Positions 19,844-30,582 of a stretch of 58,640 nt of DNA are shown piece by piece. This DNA is from an uncultured Neomegalonema sp. Lineage in GTDB: Bacteria > Pseudomonadota > Alphaproteobacteria > Rhodobacterales > Rhodobacteraceae. The stretch lies in the NCBI GenBank assembly GCA_937958625.1, contig CALGNO010000039.1:1-58640 (forward strand). The letters are read 5' to 3'. The notes below the pieces were generated by a model. The model had not been told where the DNA came from and did no database searches. It saw only the letters and a list, made by a program, of their open reading frames with translations. How positions within the stretch are numbered: the stretch's first letter is position 1; the number at the start of each line of letters is the position of its first letter. The position numbers were made by a program, and so were the translations under genes.

Positions 19844-20821
19844 TTACCAGCGCAGCGCCGCCGCCCCCCAGGTAAATCCGCCCCCCATCGCCTCCAAGAG
19901 TAACAGATTGCCCCGTTGAATGCGCCCGTCGCGGACGCCCTGATCCAATGCGAGGGGAATCGATGCCGCCGAGGTATTGCCATGTTCGGCGACGGTCATG
20001 ATGACCTTGTCCAGCGGCACACCGACCTTGCGCGCCGTCGCCTCGATAATCCGATAGTTCGCCTGATGCGGCACAATCCAGCTCACATCGTCGCTCGTCG
20101 CCCCGGCGGCTTTCAGTGCTTGCTCGCCGATGGCGGCCAGATTGACGACCGCGTGGCGAAAGACTTCCTTGCCGCGCATCCGCAACAGGCCTGCCGTCCC
20201 GGTGGAGGACGGCCCGCCATCGACGAACAGCATATCGTTATAGCGCCCGTCCGACCGCAATTCAGTGCTCAGAACCCCGCGATCTTCCTTGGCGCCCGTG
20301 CCGTCTTCACCGCGCAGGACCACGGCCCCGGCCCCGTCCCCGAAGAGGACGCAGGTCGTGCGGTCGGTCCAGTCGAGAATACGCGAGAATGTCTCGGCCC
20401 CGATGACCAGCGCCGTATCGACCTTGCCCGCCTCGATAAACTGTGTCGCGACCGACAGGGCGTAGGCAAAGCCCGAACACACCGCCTGTACGTCAAAGGC
20501 AAAACCGTGGGTCATGCCGAGGCCGTTCTGCACCCGGGTCGCGGTCGAGGGGAAAGTCTGGTCGGGGGTTGCCGTGGCAACGATAATCAGATCGAGGCCG
20601 CTCTGGTCGATCCCGGCCATCTCGAGCGCGTTCCGCGCGGCGGCGAGGGCCAGATCAGAGGTCAGCTCGCCCTCGGCGGCGATATGGCGCTGGCGAATGC
20701 CCGTACGGTCGCGAATCCATTCGTCGGTGGTATCGACGGTCTTGGACAGCTCTGCATTGGTCAGGACACGGTCGGGCAAATAAGACCCGCATCCCAGCGC
20801 GACCGCGCGGCGAATACTCAC
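19844..20821 (-). CDS. fabH: beta-ketoacyl-ACP synthase III
   Basis: [76 protein letters not shown]. Confidence 0.95.
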   Translation of the reverse strand: MSIRRAVALGCGSYLPDRVLTNAELSKTVDTTDEWIRDRTGIRQRHIAAEGELTSDLALAAARNALEMAGIDQSGLDLIIVATATPDQTFPSTATRVQNGLGMTHGFAFDVQAVCSGFAYALSVATQFIEAGKVDTALVIGAETFSRILDWTDRTTCVLFGDGAGAVVLRGEDGTGAKEDRGVLSTELRSDGRYNDMLFVDGGPSSTGTAGLLRMRGKEVFRHAVVNLAAIGEQALKAAGATSDDVSWIVPHQANYRIIEATARKVGVPLDKVIMTVAEHGNTSAASIPLALDQGVRDGRIQRGNLLLLEAMGGGFTWGAAALRW

Positions 20822-21912
20822 ACGTTCTGCTCCGGGTCTTGCGGCGAGGTCTGGCTGTCCATCACGTCACCTTGATCCGGGTCGAGGGTCTTTTCAACCT
20901 CTGTTGCCAGCCGTTCGATGAAATTCTCCCGCGCCATGCCTGCTGCGAGGTCAACGGCGGCGGCAAAACCGGTTGCATCCGCGCCGCCATGGCTTTTCAC
21001 GACCAGTCCGTTCAGTCCGAGGAAGACCCCGCCATTGACCCGCCGAGGGTCGATTCGGCGTTGCAGGCGATTGAGCGAGGGTTTGGCGAACAGCGCGGAA
21101 ATCTTGGTCACGATGGAATGGGTAAACGCATCGCGCAGGTTCTCACCGACGAATCGCGCCGCGCCCTCGGCAGATTTGAGCGCGACATTGCCGGTCCAGC
21201 CATCGGTCACGACCACATCGGCCCGCCCCTGGGTAATCTCGTTCGCCTCGATAAAGCCGGTGAATTGAAAGTTGCTCATCTGGCCCGAGGGAATCGCGTG
21301 CAGCATCTCGGCGGCCTCGCGCACTTCGGCGCGGCCTTTGTTCTCTTCGGTGCCGACATTCAGCAGCGAGACCCGTGGCCGTTCGATGCCGAGGCCGATT
21401 CGGGCGTATTCCGATCCCATCGCCGCGAATCGCACCAGATCCTTGGCGTCCGCACGAATATCGGCCCCCATATCGAGGGCAACGCAGTGGCTTTCCTTGC
21501 CCAGCGTGGGCCACAGCGCGGCGATGGCCGGACGATCGACCCCCTTGGCCGCGCGCAGACAAAAGAGGGCGAGCGCCATCAGCGCACCGGTATTGCCCGC
21601 CGAAACCGCCGCTTGCGCCTCGCCGTCGCGAACGGCCTCCAGCGCTTTCCACATGCTTGATTTGCGGCCCCGCCGAACCGCGATGGACGGCTTTGCGTCC
21701 ATTTCGATGACATCGTCCGCATGGCGAATATCGACCCGCCCGTTCAGGGCCGGGTGCTTCGACAACGCCTTGGCAACGACATCGCCATCGCCGTGCAGGA
21801 TGAAGGAAATATCGGGATCATGGCCCGCGACCTTGGCGATACCGCCGATCACGGATTCAGGGGCACCGTCGCCGCCCATGGCGTCGATCGACAGGGTCGT
21901 ATGCGCGGTCAT
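20818..21912 (-). CDS. plsX: phosphate acyltransferase
   Basis: [59 protein letters not shown]. Confidence 0.95.
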   Translation of the reverse strand: MTAHTTLSIDAMGGDGAPESVIGGIAKVAGHDPDISFILHGDGDVVAKALSKHPALNGRVDIRHADDVIEMDAKPSIAVRRGRKSSMWKALEAVRDGEAQAAVSAGNTGALMALALFCLRAAKGVDRPAIAALWPTLGKESHCVALDMGADIRADAKDLVRFAAMGSEYARIGLGIERPRVSLLNVGTEENKGRAEVREAAEMLHAIPSGQMSNFQFTGFIEANEITQGRADVVVTDGWTGNVALKSAEGAARFVGENLRDAFTHSIVTKISALFAKPSLNRLQRRIDPRRVNGGVFLGLNGLVVKSHGGADATGFAAAVDLAAGMARENFIERLATEVEKTLDPDQGDVMDSQTSPQDPEQNV

Positions 21913-22023
21913 GACTGCAATCCCGGCGCGTATGACGAAGAAAACCGCAGCCAGGGACAGCGGCTCCCCCGTGAGGTCAGCCCGCCACCCCTACGGTCCG
22001 TGCCTGCGAGAGGCACCGACACA

Positions 22024-22230
22024 TCAAGCGGCTTCGTCGTCGTCGTAATCGGCTTCGACCGTCGCAACGACTTCACGTTCGTTGTAATGGCCGCAGGCAC
22101 CGCAGACATGGTGCGGACGTTTCAGCTCGCCGCAATTGCTGCATTCTGCATACGCCGCCGGGGTCAGGGCATCGTGCGAGCGGCGCATTCCGCGCCGGGA
22201 GCGCGTGATCTTACTCTTTGGGACAGCCAT
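22024..22230 (-). CDS. rpmF: 50S ribosomal protein L32
   Basis: [55 protein letters not shown]. Confidence 0.97.
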   Translation of the reverse strand: MAVPKSKITRSRRGMRRSHDALTPAAYAECSNCGELKRPHHVCGACGHYNEREVVATVEADYDDDEAA

Positions 22231-22371
22231 CGGGCGTTCCTATCCACTGGTGAGGGTTTCGGCCACAAGCGGACCGTGTGCCCGGCGTGCCGGTCACGAA
22301 ACAGGCGGCGACCATAGCGATCCGGGACGGCGAAACAACCCTTTTTTCGCGCCCTTTGGTGCGGAACAGGA

Positions 22372-22977
22372 TCAATCCTTGTCGGACCCGTTTTCCATCT
22401 TCGCGCGCAATTGTGCGAGGGATGCGAAGGGCTTGACCTCGGCGTCCTCGATGGGGGCCTCGCCCGGCGGCGCGGCGGCCAGGTCGAGCGGCTCTTCGCC
22501 ATCGGCTCTCGGATAGGGATTGAGCGCCAGAATCAGGGCCTCAGTGGCGATTTCGCCCAGATCGAGGGTTTCGCCGAGAATATCGGGCAAATCGCCAAGC
22601 TCCGGGTCGTCCTCGATCTCGACTTCCTGTCCGGGCTTGGCATCGCCGACAATATCGCGTTCGGGCAAAAACCCCCGGTCAAAGGTCTCGTCGATATGGT
22701 CCGGCACCGGGTCGAGGGTGACGATACATTCCTGGGACACGTCGGCGATGATGCGTCCTGTCACGCGGATTCCCCGCCGCCATTTGCGGATTTCCGCCTC
22801 GATCGAGAAATTGCTCAACTCGATCAGGCCGAGACGCCCCGCGAGAGCCTCGGTTTCCACGGGGGTCGCCTTGGCCGAAAATGACTCCGGCTCGCGGCCA
22901 AGGGCCGACATCTTTACGACGCGGCTGAACTCGACGCTGCCGTCGGCATCCGAGGGAGTGAGAGAAGTTTCAGTCAT
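22372..22977 (-). CDS. DUF177 / YceD family protein
   Basis: ECIVTLDPVPDHIDETFDRGFLPE...DILGETLDLGEIATEALILALNPYPRADGEE; adjacent to rpmF. Start trimmed to MTETSLTPSD. Confidence 0.85.
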   Translation of the reverse strand: MTETSLTPSDADGSVEFSRVVKMSALGREPESFSAKATPVETEALAGRLGLIELSNFSIEAEIRKWRRGIRVTGRIIADVSQECIVTLDPVPDHIDETFDRGFLPERDIVGDAKPGQEVEIEDDPELGDLPDILGETLDLGEIATEALILALNPYPRADGEEPLDLAAAPPGEAPIEDAEVKPFASLAQLRAKMENGSDKD

Positions 22978-23119
22978 GGTCGAACCCGATGGTGGCGTAT
23001 CCGCGGCGCGGACATCTTGAAATCGTCCGGGTTTGACGATACGCCGAATGTCGGACCGAGGGAACCTCTCCCGCACGGCCATCGGCTTTTTCGGCGTCCA
23101 TAGTGAACGAGGCTTAGTG

Positions 23120-23584
23120 ATGATTAACCGTATCGCGTTATCGGCCTGTGGCCTAGCCGCCGTCACTCTGGCCGTTGCTTGCGAGCCGATCCGCCGTACC
23201 CACGGCTATGCCCCGCGTCCGGCGCAACTGGCCGAGGTCGTGGTCGGCACGGACAGTCAGGCCGAGGTTGCCGGAAAAATCGGGCGGCCCACGACGGTCG
23301 GCGCGTTCGATTCCGACGAATGGTTCTATATTACCCGCTCCACCGAAGCCCGCGCCTTCTTCGAACCGAAGGTGGTGTCGCAGGAGGTGGTCGTTGTTGC
23401 CTTCGACGACAGCGGCATTGCGCAATCCGTCGACAGCTATGGTCTCGAAGATGGCCGGATCGTCAATCTGGTCACGAAAACCACGCCCACGCGCGGCAAG
23501 CGCCTGACCTTCCTGCAACAACTGCTCGGCAATGTCGGCAAGTTCAACACCGAACAGTTCCTTGGCAGCGGCGGCGGTCTGTGA
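23120..23584 (+). CDS. bamE: outer membrane protein assembly factor, SmpA/BamE family lipoprotein
   Basis: Lipobox-like signal (LAVACEP); QLAEVVVGTDSQAEVAGKIGRPTTVGAFDSDEWFYITRS. Confidence 0.85.
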   Translation: MINRIALSACGLAAVTLAVACEPIRRTHGYAPRPAQLAEVVVGTDSQAEVAGKIGRPTTVGAFDSDEWFYITRSTEARAFFEPKVVSQEVVVVAFDDSGIAQSVDSYGLEDGRIVNLVTKTTPTRGKRLTFLQQLLGNVGKFNTEQFLGSGGGL

Positions 23585-23605
23585 TCCGGGCGGCCTAGGG
23601 TGTGG

Positions 23606-24826
23606 CTATCGCGCGGTCGCCGCAGCCCGCCGTGACTTGAATGTCAGCCATACGAGAGCCAGCGCGGCGATCCCGACCGGCACCAGCGCGGTGATATTGA
23701 CGGTGGCCCAGCCCGCCTCGGCCATGATCTTGCCAGAGCCAAGCGCGCCAATCGCGACGAGGCCCATGACCAGCACATCGTTCAATCCCTGCACTTTGCC
23801 GCGCTCCTCGGGCCGGTGATTGGCGGCCAGCAGGCTCGTCGCGCCGATAAACCCGAAGTTCCAGCCGATCCCGAGCAGGATCAGCGCGCTGTAGAACTTT
23901 TCGATCTCGATGCCGCTCAGGGCGATCAGGCCGGCACTCGCAAGACAGGCGAGGCCGATGCCGATCACCGGGCCATGGCCGAACCGCTGGATCAGCGACC
24001 CGGTAAAGAAGCTCGGCCCGAACATCGCGATCACATGCCAGCGCACAATATCCGCCGCCGCCGCATTGGAGAACCCGCAAGCGACGACGGCCAGGGGTGT
24101 CGAGGTCATGACAAAGGTCATGATGCCATAGCTGACCATGCCGCAGAGCATGGCGACGGGCACCGCCGGATTGCGGAAAATCTCCCGCATCGGCCTGCCA
24201 CTCTCGCCCTTTTTGTTCAGTGTCGGGCGCGGCAGGTCGAGCAGCGGGATAAACAGGCTGCCGATGGCCGTCACAATCACCGTCGCGGCATAGGCCCCGG
24301 CAAACGGAATCGGCGCGAACCAGTCGCCAAAGCGGATCACCAGCTCCGGCCCGACAATCGCCGAGACCAGCCCCGCCGCCATCACATAACTGACCGCGCG
24401 GGGTTTGAAGTCATCGCTGGCGGTATCGGTGGCGGCAAAGCGGAACAGGTTATGGGTGGTCTGATAGGCCCCGCCGAACCCATGCGCGACGCAGAGTAAA
24501 AGAAAACTGCCGCTGATAATCGCATAGGCTGCCAGCGCCCCGCCAATCGCCCCGCAGGCCGCCCCGGCGAAAAATCCCGGCTTGCGCCCAAACCGCGCCA
24601 TCAACAGCGAAACGGGAGCCGCCGTCAGCATCCCGACAATCATCTGAATCGCGATGGGCAGGGTGGCGAGGCTCTTGTCGTCGGCCAAGAGCGCACCGGC
24701 GAGGCCGCCCAGAATGATAAAGACCGGCAGTTGAGCGCCGAGCAGAGCTTGCAGGACCGACAGAACTGCGACATTGCGCTTCGCCCGCGCCATCGGCATT
24801 TCTATATCGGTCGCCGTGGCTGTCAT
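23606..24826 (-). CDS. MFS transporter
   Basis: About 12 hydrophobic segments; LLMARFGRKPGFFAGAACGAIGG inter-TM motif. Confidence 0.85.
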   Translation of the reverse strand: MTATATDIEMPMARAKRNVAVLSVLQALLGAQLPVFIILGGLAGALLADDKSLATLPIAIQMIVGMLTAAPVSLLMARFGRKPGFFAGAACGAIGGALAAYAIISGSFLLLCVAHGFGGAYQTTHNLFRFAATDTASDDFKPRAVSYVMAAGLVSAIVGPELVIRFGDWFAPIPFAGAYAATVIVTAIGSLFIPLLDLPRPTLNKKGESGRPMREIFRNPAVPVAMLCGMVSYGIMTFVMTSTPLAVVACGFSNAAAADIVRWHVIAMFGPSFFTGSLIQRFGHGPVIGIGLACLASAGLIALSGIEIEKFYSALILLGIGWNFGFIGATSLLAANHRPEERGKVQGLNDVLVMGLVAIGALGSGKIMAEAGWATVNITALVPVGIAALALVWLTFKSRRAAATAR

Positions 24827-25284
24827 GACTCGGGTTTCTCGGTCCTCAGAACCTTGTCGATTGCCTCAAGGACCGCATTGGCAAGGCGCGGCTCGTCGCC
24901 ATCGAAGAACGCCTTGGCCACTTCGACATACTCATTCAACACCACGTTTCGCGGCGTGTCGAGGGCCAGCATCTCGAACCCTGCCGCCCGGAACAGCGCC
25001 CGCAGGATCGGGTCGATCCGGCGCAGGGGCCAGCCTTCTTTCAGGGTTTGGTTCACGGCCTTGTCGATTTCGGACTGCCGCTCCACCACCCCTTCCAGCA
25101 ACCGCCGGAACAGCTTCACATCGGCCTCGGCCAGCGTCTCGCCGTCGACATCCATGCCGAGCCGATGTTCTTCGAACTCGGCCCGCGCCTTGCGCCAGCT
25201 TACCCCGGTCATTTCCATCTGATAGAGCGCCTGCACGGCGGCGAGGCGGGCGGCAGAGCGGGCCTGTCTATTTGGTTTGGCCAT
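24823..25284 (-). CDS. nusB: transcription antitermination factor NusB
   Basis: ARLAAVQALYQMEMTGVS...FRAAGFEMLALDTPRNVVLNEYVEVAKAFFDGDEPRLANAVLEAI. Confidence 0.92.
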   Translation of the reverse strand: MAKPNRQARSAARLAAVQALYQMEMTGVSWRKARAEFEEHRLGMDVDGETLAEADVKLFRRLLEGVVERQSEIDKAVNQTLKEGWPLRRIDPILRALFRAAGFEMLALDTPRNVVLNEYVEVAKAFFDGDEPRLANAVLEAIDKVLRTEKPES

Positions 25285-25285
25285 G

Positions 25286-25810
25286 TCAGGCGAGCTTCAC
25301 AGGGTCGGCGGAGGCCATCTTGATATGCTCGCTATCGGGCCAGAAAGTCGGCTCGCGCCCGTCCTCGACGACCACGCTGCTGCCATACTGGCTGCGCAGG
25401 TCCATCAGGGCCAGACAGGCCGAGGCCGCGTCGGCCCCCTTGTTCTTTTGGGCCGGGTCGGCGCGCACGATCGCCTGTTCTTCGTTCTCGACGGTCAGGA
25501 TACCATTGCCGATGGGCGTGCCCCATTCCGTGCCGAGGCTCATCAGACCCCGGGACGAATCCTGAGTCACCGTATCGTAATGAGAGGTCTCGCCCCGAAT
25601 GACACAGCCAAGCGCGACGAAGCCGTCATATTCATCGGCCTCCAGCGCAATGCGGATGGCAATGGGGATTTCCAGCGCCCCCGGCACTTCGCGCAGGTCG
25701 GTCGCGCATCCGGCGGCCTCCAGCGCCGTGCGCGCCCCGTCGATCAGCATGTCGGCGATATGCTTGTAATAGGGGGCAACCACGATCAGCACGCGCTTGG
25801 GGTCGGTCAT
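25286..25810 (-). CDS. ribH: 6,7-dimethyl-8-ribityllumazine synthase
   Basis: VPGALEIPIAIRIAL; DGFVALGCVIRGETSHYDTV; PIGNGILTVENEEQA. Confidence 0.93.
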   Translation of the reverse strand: MTDPKRVLIVVAPYYKHIADMLIDGARTALEAAGCATDLREVPGALEIPIAIRIALEADEYDGFVALGCVIRGETSHYDTVTQDSSRGLMSLGTEWGTPIGNGILTVENEEQAIVRADPAQKNKGADAASACLALMDLRSQYGSSVVVEDGREPTFWPDSEHIKMASADPVKLA

Positions 25811-25865
25811 GGCAAAATCCTCGAAAACTGCGACGCGGGGGCGTTGGCGGAGCTGGGGGTGACGC

Positions 25866-26465
25866 TCAGGTCATGTCTTTCAGCCTCGCGACGTACCGCG
25901 CAAGCACGTCGATTTCAAGGTTCACCGCCTGTCCGGCGACCAATCCGCCAAGGGTGGTCTCGCTCTGGGTATGGGGAATCAGGTTGATGCCAAAGCGCGC
26001 GCCCTCGACCGCGTTCACCGTCAGGGACACCCCGTCAATGGTGATCGAGCCTTTGGTGGCAATGAAGGGCGCGAGCGCGTCCGGCGCTTCGAAGGTATAG
26101 CGCCACGATGCGCCGTCCTCCTGCGCCTCGATCAACTGCCCGAGGCCATCCACATGGCCGGTCACGATATGCCCGCCCAACTCGTCCCCGACCTTTAGCG
26201 CCCGCTCAAGGTTGAGCCTTGTGCCCGCTTCCCATCCGGCGGCGGTGGTCAGCGAACAGGTCTCGGCGGAGGCATCGACGGCGAACCACTCTCCATCCCC
26301 GTCGCTGCCCTTGTCCGTCACGGTCAGGCAGATGCCGGAACAACAGATCGACGCGCCGATGGCAATCGAGGCGGCGGGATAGGCGCAGCCGATCACGAAC
26401 CGCTTGTCGCCGCGCATCTCCACGCTGCGCACCGCGCCAATATCGGTAACGATTCCGGTGAACAT
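25866..26465 (-). CDS. ribE: riboflavin synthase subunit alpha
   Basis: MFTGIVTDIGAVRSVE; GASICCSGICLTV; GGHIVTGHVDGLGQLI; KGSITIDGVSLTVNAV. Confidence 0.95.
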   Translation of the reverse strand: MFTGIVTDIGAVRSVEMRGDKRFVIGCAYPAASIAIGASICCSGICLTVTDKGSDGDGEWFAVDASAETCSLTTAAGWEAGTRLNLERALKVGDELGGHIVTGHVDGLGQLIEAQEDGASWRYTFEAPDALAPFIATKGSITIDGVSLTVNAVEGARFGINLIPHTQSETTLGGLVAGQAVNLEIDVLARYVARLKDMT

Positions 26466-26705
26466 AGCGAACCTCTGTTGCAGAACGGCGGGGGTGGACA
26501 GGCAGATTTTCGGTGGGCGGCGGTGTGCGCACCGGCGGTAACCTAGGCGAGTTCACGATGCAGGCAAAGGGCGACAGACGATCCCGGCGCGGTATCCTCA
26601 TTTTTTCTGAACTGGTCTTCGGTATCCAGAAAGATAGGCGGGGCTGCCATGAAATGTTAAAGTGGATTTCATCGACAGTTTTTCACCCAAGAATTGAGTG
26701 ACGCG

Positions 26706-28385
26706 ATGAAGCATCTTTGCCCCGGCCCCGCACTCCTGCTTTCCGCCAGCCTCGCTACAACCGCCGCGCTCGGCCAGGGCGACGCGCCCTCCGACCCCGA
26801 GCCAGCCCAACCGGCACCAACCGAAATCGCGCCACCCGCGCCGTCGCTCCAGACCCTCCGTCTTGCGCCGGGCAATACCCTTTCGGTGCCGATGGTCCTG
26901 CGCGGCGGCGGGCGCGGGGACGACGACACGCCCGAGCCAAGCTTTACCGTCGAGGCTCCTGAAGTCGTCGAACTCGGCTGGGGCTGGAGTCAGGCGCGGT
27001 CGGCCCCGATTCCCACAAGCTGCATCGAATTCGAACCGTCCCAGCGCGATGCCCAGACCTCGAACATCTCCATTGAAGAGATCAGCGACAGTTACTCGCT
27101 GGCGAAATCCATGGATGTCTCCGCCTCGGTCTCCGTCCGCGCCATGGGGGCATCGGTGGACGGCAAGGCCAGCTTCGCCAAATCCTCGAAAGTCTCCGCC
27201 ACCTCCACATCGTATCTTGTAACGGCAGAAGTCCTGAACTCGGCGCGCTATGCCGCCCCGGCGCGGCGGGGAGAGCCCCGCGCGATCCGCCTCGCGGAAT
27301 GGGCGGAAAAGCTGGCCAAGGAGGACTACGACCGCTTCCAGAAAATCTGCGGCGAGGGCTATGTCGGCGCGGCCATCGACGGCGCGCGCGCTTATCTCTT
27401 GTCGGTGGTCCAGACCAAAACCAAGACCGAGCGCGCCACCATGCGCGCCTCGGTTTCCGGCAGCGGCTGGGGCCAGAAAGCCTCGGCGGCAGCGGGCACG
27501 GATGAAAGCTCGGCATCGGCCAGCTACAATCGCAACGTGACGTTCTATCAGCAGGGCGGTTCGGCAAGCGCCCCCGCTGAACAATCCGACCTGCCGGAAA
27601 ATGCCGAGGAAGCCATCGCCCGGATCAAGAAACTCGCCACCGCCGCCGCGACCGCAGGCAAGACCTTCGAGATCGAGATCTTCCCCTACGCCATCCTGTC
27701 GAACTTCCCCGCAGACCGAAATTCCTTCGCCGAGGAAGATGAGCATGACGAGCTGGCGGCGGCATGGGGCGCATACAATACGCTCTATGACGACCTCGCC
27801 GATATCCTCGCGACACCGGACGCTTTCGTCCTGCCACTGCGCAGTTGCAAGACCGGCGACGATCAGGCGTTCACCTGCGAGGTAAAATTCGAAAAGCTCG
27901 ATGCCGCAGGACTATCCGGCGTCGAACAGCTTCAGGATCAGGTGCTTGCTGCGCTGGAGGCGCTGGAAACCGAGGCGCTCGTCTGTCTTGATGCCGATGA
28001 GGACTGTCAGGTCGATGTCGCCGCGCTCGTCCGCTCACCCTATTCCGTCTATGCAAATATGCCTGTGCCGGACCCGGCGATTACCCTGCGCGGACATACC
28101 GACTTCATGCTGCGCGATGCGGCAATGGCCCGGTGCCGCTTTGGCGCGCTGACGCCGGGATGTATCGACAACCGGATGATCAACGCCTGGGCCGCGCGCA
28201 CCGGCCTCGCCAGCCATGCCGTCACCGATCCCGACGCAACCTTGCGCGCCATCGGCGCCTGCGAGTCGGTCAGCGACAAGATCGTCATCGTCGGCGATGC
28301 GGATGATCCGGCGGAAAAAGTCGTCTGGCACGCCCCCGGCCTGCAATTCGACGCGGCGGGAGGCTTTATGTGTCCACCGGCATAG
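26706..28385 (+). CDS. secreted protein of about 559 aa, candidate MACPF/CDC-like (membrane attack complex/perforin-type)
   Basis: Signal peptide MKHLCPGPALLLSASLATTAALG. Ser/Ala-rich amphipathic segment (ISDSYSLAKSMDVSASVSVRAMGASVDGKASFAKSSKVSATSTSYLVTAEVL), then YDRFQKICGEGYVGAAIDGARAYLLSVVQTKTKTE, arranged like the MACPF TMH1 / 'YGT-H-Y' region. CDS call strong; family call tentative. Confidence 0.6.
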   Translation: MKHLCPGPALLLSASLATTAALGQGDAPSDPEPAQPAPTEIAPPAPSLQTLRLAPGNTLSVPMVLRGGGRGDDDTPEPSFTVEAPEVVELGWGWSQARSAPIPTSCIEFEPSQRDAQTSNISIEEISDSYSLAKSMDVSASVSVRAMGASVDGKASFAKSSKVSATSTSYLVTAEVLNSARYAAPARRGEPRAIRLAEWAEKLAKEDYDRFQKICGEGYVGAAIDGARAYLLSVVQTKTKTERATMRASVSGSGWGQKASAAAGTDESSASASYNRNVTFYQQGGSASAPAEQSDLPENAEEAIARIKKLATAAATAGKTFEIEIFPYAILSNFPADRNSFAEEDEHDELAAAWGAYNTLYDDLADILATPDAFVLPLRSCKTGDDQAFTCEVKFEKLDAAGLSGVEQLQDQVLAALEALETEALVCLDADEDCQVDVAALVRSPYSVYANMPVPDPAITLRGHTDFMLRDAAMARCRFGALTPGCIDNRMINAWAARTGLASHAVTDPDATLRAIGACESVSDKIVIVGDADDPAEKVVWHAPGLQFDAAGGFMCPPA

Positions 28386-29493
28386 GGTGCCACACACTAT
28401 AGATGTCACCGCCGACCGGTTCGGCGCTGATCCGCTCAAATCGCGGCATCGCTTTCAGCGCGGTAACGCCGAAATCCGCCACTGCGGGCGCGCCGCCGCC
28501 GCCCAGCACGGCCCCCGCTGCGAACCAGGCCAGTTCATCGACCAGACCATCGCGAAACAGGCTCGCCGCCAGCCGCCCGCCCCCTTCGCAAAGCAGCGAT
28601 CCGATGCCGAGGTCAGCGAGGGCAGGCATCGCCGCCGTCATCTCGACCCCGCCATCGGTGTTCGTGGGCAGGCGCAGGACGGTCGCGCCAATGGCCTCGA
28701 ACGCGCGTGCCCGGTCCCCGTCTGCGTCTTCCGAGCAGAGCAGAATCAGCCCCCGCTCGGCACTCGACTGCGCCAGCCGCCCGGTCAGGGGCGTTTGCAG
28801 CCTCGTATCGGCCACCACGCGCCTCGGGTGCCGGTCCGCCATCCCCGGCAGGCGTATGTCGAGCGCCGGATCATCGGCGCGCACAGAGCCGATCCCCACC
28901 AGAATCGCATCGCTGCGCGCCCGCAACAGATGTACCCGCGCCCGCGCCTCGGCACCGGTGATCCAGCGCGATTCGCCGGTGCGGGTGGCAATCCCGCCAT
29001 CGAGGGTGCTGGCGAGCTTGAGAGTCAAAAAGGGCCGCCCCCGCTCCTTGCGCGATAGATACCCGCGCAACTGCGCCCGCGCCTCCGTAGCGCCGTCACC
29101 GATCTCCACGGCGATCCCGGCTTCGCGCAAGGCGTCGAAACCCTTGCCCGAAACCCTCGTATCCGGGTCGGCGAACGGGGCGACAACCCGCGCGATCCCG
29201 TGGCTGACCAGCGCATCGGCGCAGGGCGGCGTCTTTCCGGTATGGGCGCAAGGCTCTAGGGTGACATAGGCGGTGGCCCCGGCCACGGCGGTCTTTCCTG
29301 CCCGCGCCACGGCATCGGCCAGCGCTTGGCGTTCCGCATGGGGCCGCCCGTCCGCCCCTGTAAAGCCCCGTCCGAGGACGACATCATCCCGCACGATCAC
29401 GCACCCGACACTCGGATTGGTCCCCGTTGCACCGATTCCCCGCGCGGCAAGCCCCAGCGCAACGCGCATCCAGCGGCCCGCGCGCGTCGTCAT
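28366..29493 (-). CDS. ribD: bifunctional diaminohydroxyphosphoribosylaminopyrimidine deaminase / 5-amino-6-(5-phosphoribosylamino)uracil reductase
   Basis: [34 protein letters not shown]...[35 protein letters not shown]. Confidence 0.95.
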   Translation of the reverse strand: MTTRAGRWMRVALGLAARGIGATGTNPSVGCVIVRDDVVLGRGFTGADGRPHAERQALADAVARAGKTAVAGATAYVTLEPCAHTGKTPPCADALVSHGIARVVAPFADPDTRVSGKGFDALREAGIAVEIGDGATEARAQLRGYLSRKERGRPFLTLKLASTLDGGIATRTGESRWITGAEARARVHLLRARSDAILVGIGSVRADDPALDIRLPGMADRHPRRVVADTRLQTPLTGRLAQSSAERGLILLCSEDADGDRARAFEAIGATVLRLPTNTDGGVEMTAAMPALADLGIGSLLCEGGGRLAASLFRDGLVDELAWFAAGAVLGGGGAPAVADFGVTALKAMPRFERISAEPVGGDIYSVWHPMPVDT

Positions 29494-29972
29494 GGCGCGT
29501 CGCCTTCGTCGTCGCTGTGCTCGGAGGGTCGAAGCTGTTGAATAAACGTCTCGAAATCGCTCGCTTCGGAGAAATTACGGTAAACCGACGCAAAGCGGAC
29601 ATAGCCCACCGTATCCACCGCCGCGAGGGCGGCCATGACGGTTCTACCGATGGTTTCAGACGTAATCTCAGTCTCACCTTGAGACTCGAGTTGGCGAACA
29701 ACGCCGGAAATCATGCGTTCCACGTCTTCGGGGTCCACCGGACGCTTGCGCATGGCGATATGAATGGAGCGTGCCAGCTTGTCGCGATTGAAGGCGACTC
29801 GGCGGCCATTCTTCTTTAAAACTGTCAGTTCTCGCAGTTGAACCCGCTCGAACGTGGTGAATCGCGCGCCGCAGGCGGGGCACAGGCGTCTGCGACGGAT
29901 AACCCCGTGATCTTCGGCGGGGCGCGAGTCTTTCACCTGACTGCTTGTGTCACCGCAAAACGGACAGCGCAT
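29490..29972 (-). CDS. nrdR: transcriptional repressor NrdR
   Basis: [58 protein letters not shown]. Start trimmed from ORF 30173. Confidence 0.96.
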   Translation of the reverse strand: MRCPFCGDTSSQVKDSRPAEDHGVIRRRRLCPACGARFTTFERVQLRELTVLKKNGRRVAFNRDKLARSIHIAMRKRPVDPEDVERMISGVVRQLESQGETEITSETIGRTVMAALAAVDTVGYVRFASVYRNFSEASDFETFIQQLRPSEHSDDEGDAP

Positions 29973-30582
29973 TGTGAATGTCCCTCTTTTGGTCAGCGCC
30001 GAAAGCGTCCGGACCTGTGTTCGTCGACGCGTCTGCTTATAGAGTCCCGCCACCCGAGCGACAGCACAAAAGCATCCGCTTGTGGTCTTTCGGGCATTTT
30101 TCAGGCCGGGGCCAGTGCCCGTAAGTGCCGGAAAGCAACAGTTTTTCGCCGGTATAGCACGGTCGCACGACACTCGGTCACCGAAGGCAAGTTATCCCGC
30201 AAGGACAGAGGGATGTGTGCCCAAGCGATGTGATTGCGTGAGAAGTGGCAAAGGGCGGCCAGATTCGTTCCAATCTGGAACATCGGGTAAGAGAATCAGT
30301 GTACGGCGTTTTTGGCATTTCAGGGCCTGTTCAGCCCTTAAACTACCGATTCTGGGGGGTTATTACCCTCGTTAACCACGTTAACAATCGTCGCCGCAAA
30401 GCTGTAACCGTTGGGTTAAAGTCACAGTTTCCGATGCTTAGACGACCTGTCGCTTTTTTGCATGATTCCATAACCACCGTGTGCTACCCATCGGCTACGT
30501 GCTACTGCGCGCTCGTGTGAGTGGGTGGAGGGCGGCCAAGCGTTCGCGCCATGGGAAGTTACCAATGAGAGTGACGGACACA

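Noticed and set aside
29973-30240. FMN riboswitch upstream of nrdR-ribD
   Set aside because: No recognisable RFN-element core (AGGGGTGAAANNCC / CCGAC pattern) was seen; the region has only promoter-like composition.
30371-30385. CtrA binding site
   Set aside because: TTAA half-sites are separated by 5 bp here rather than the 7 bp of the canonical TTAA-N7-TTAAC motif. Kept only as a generic dyad.
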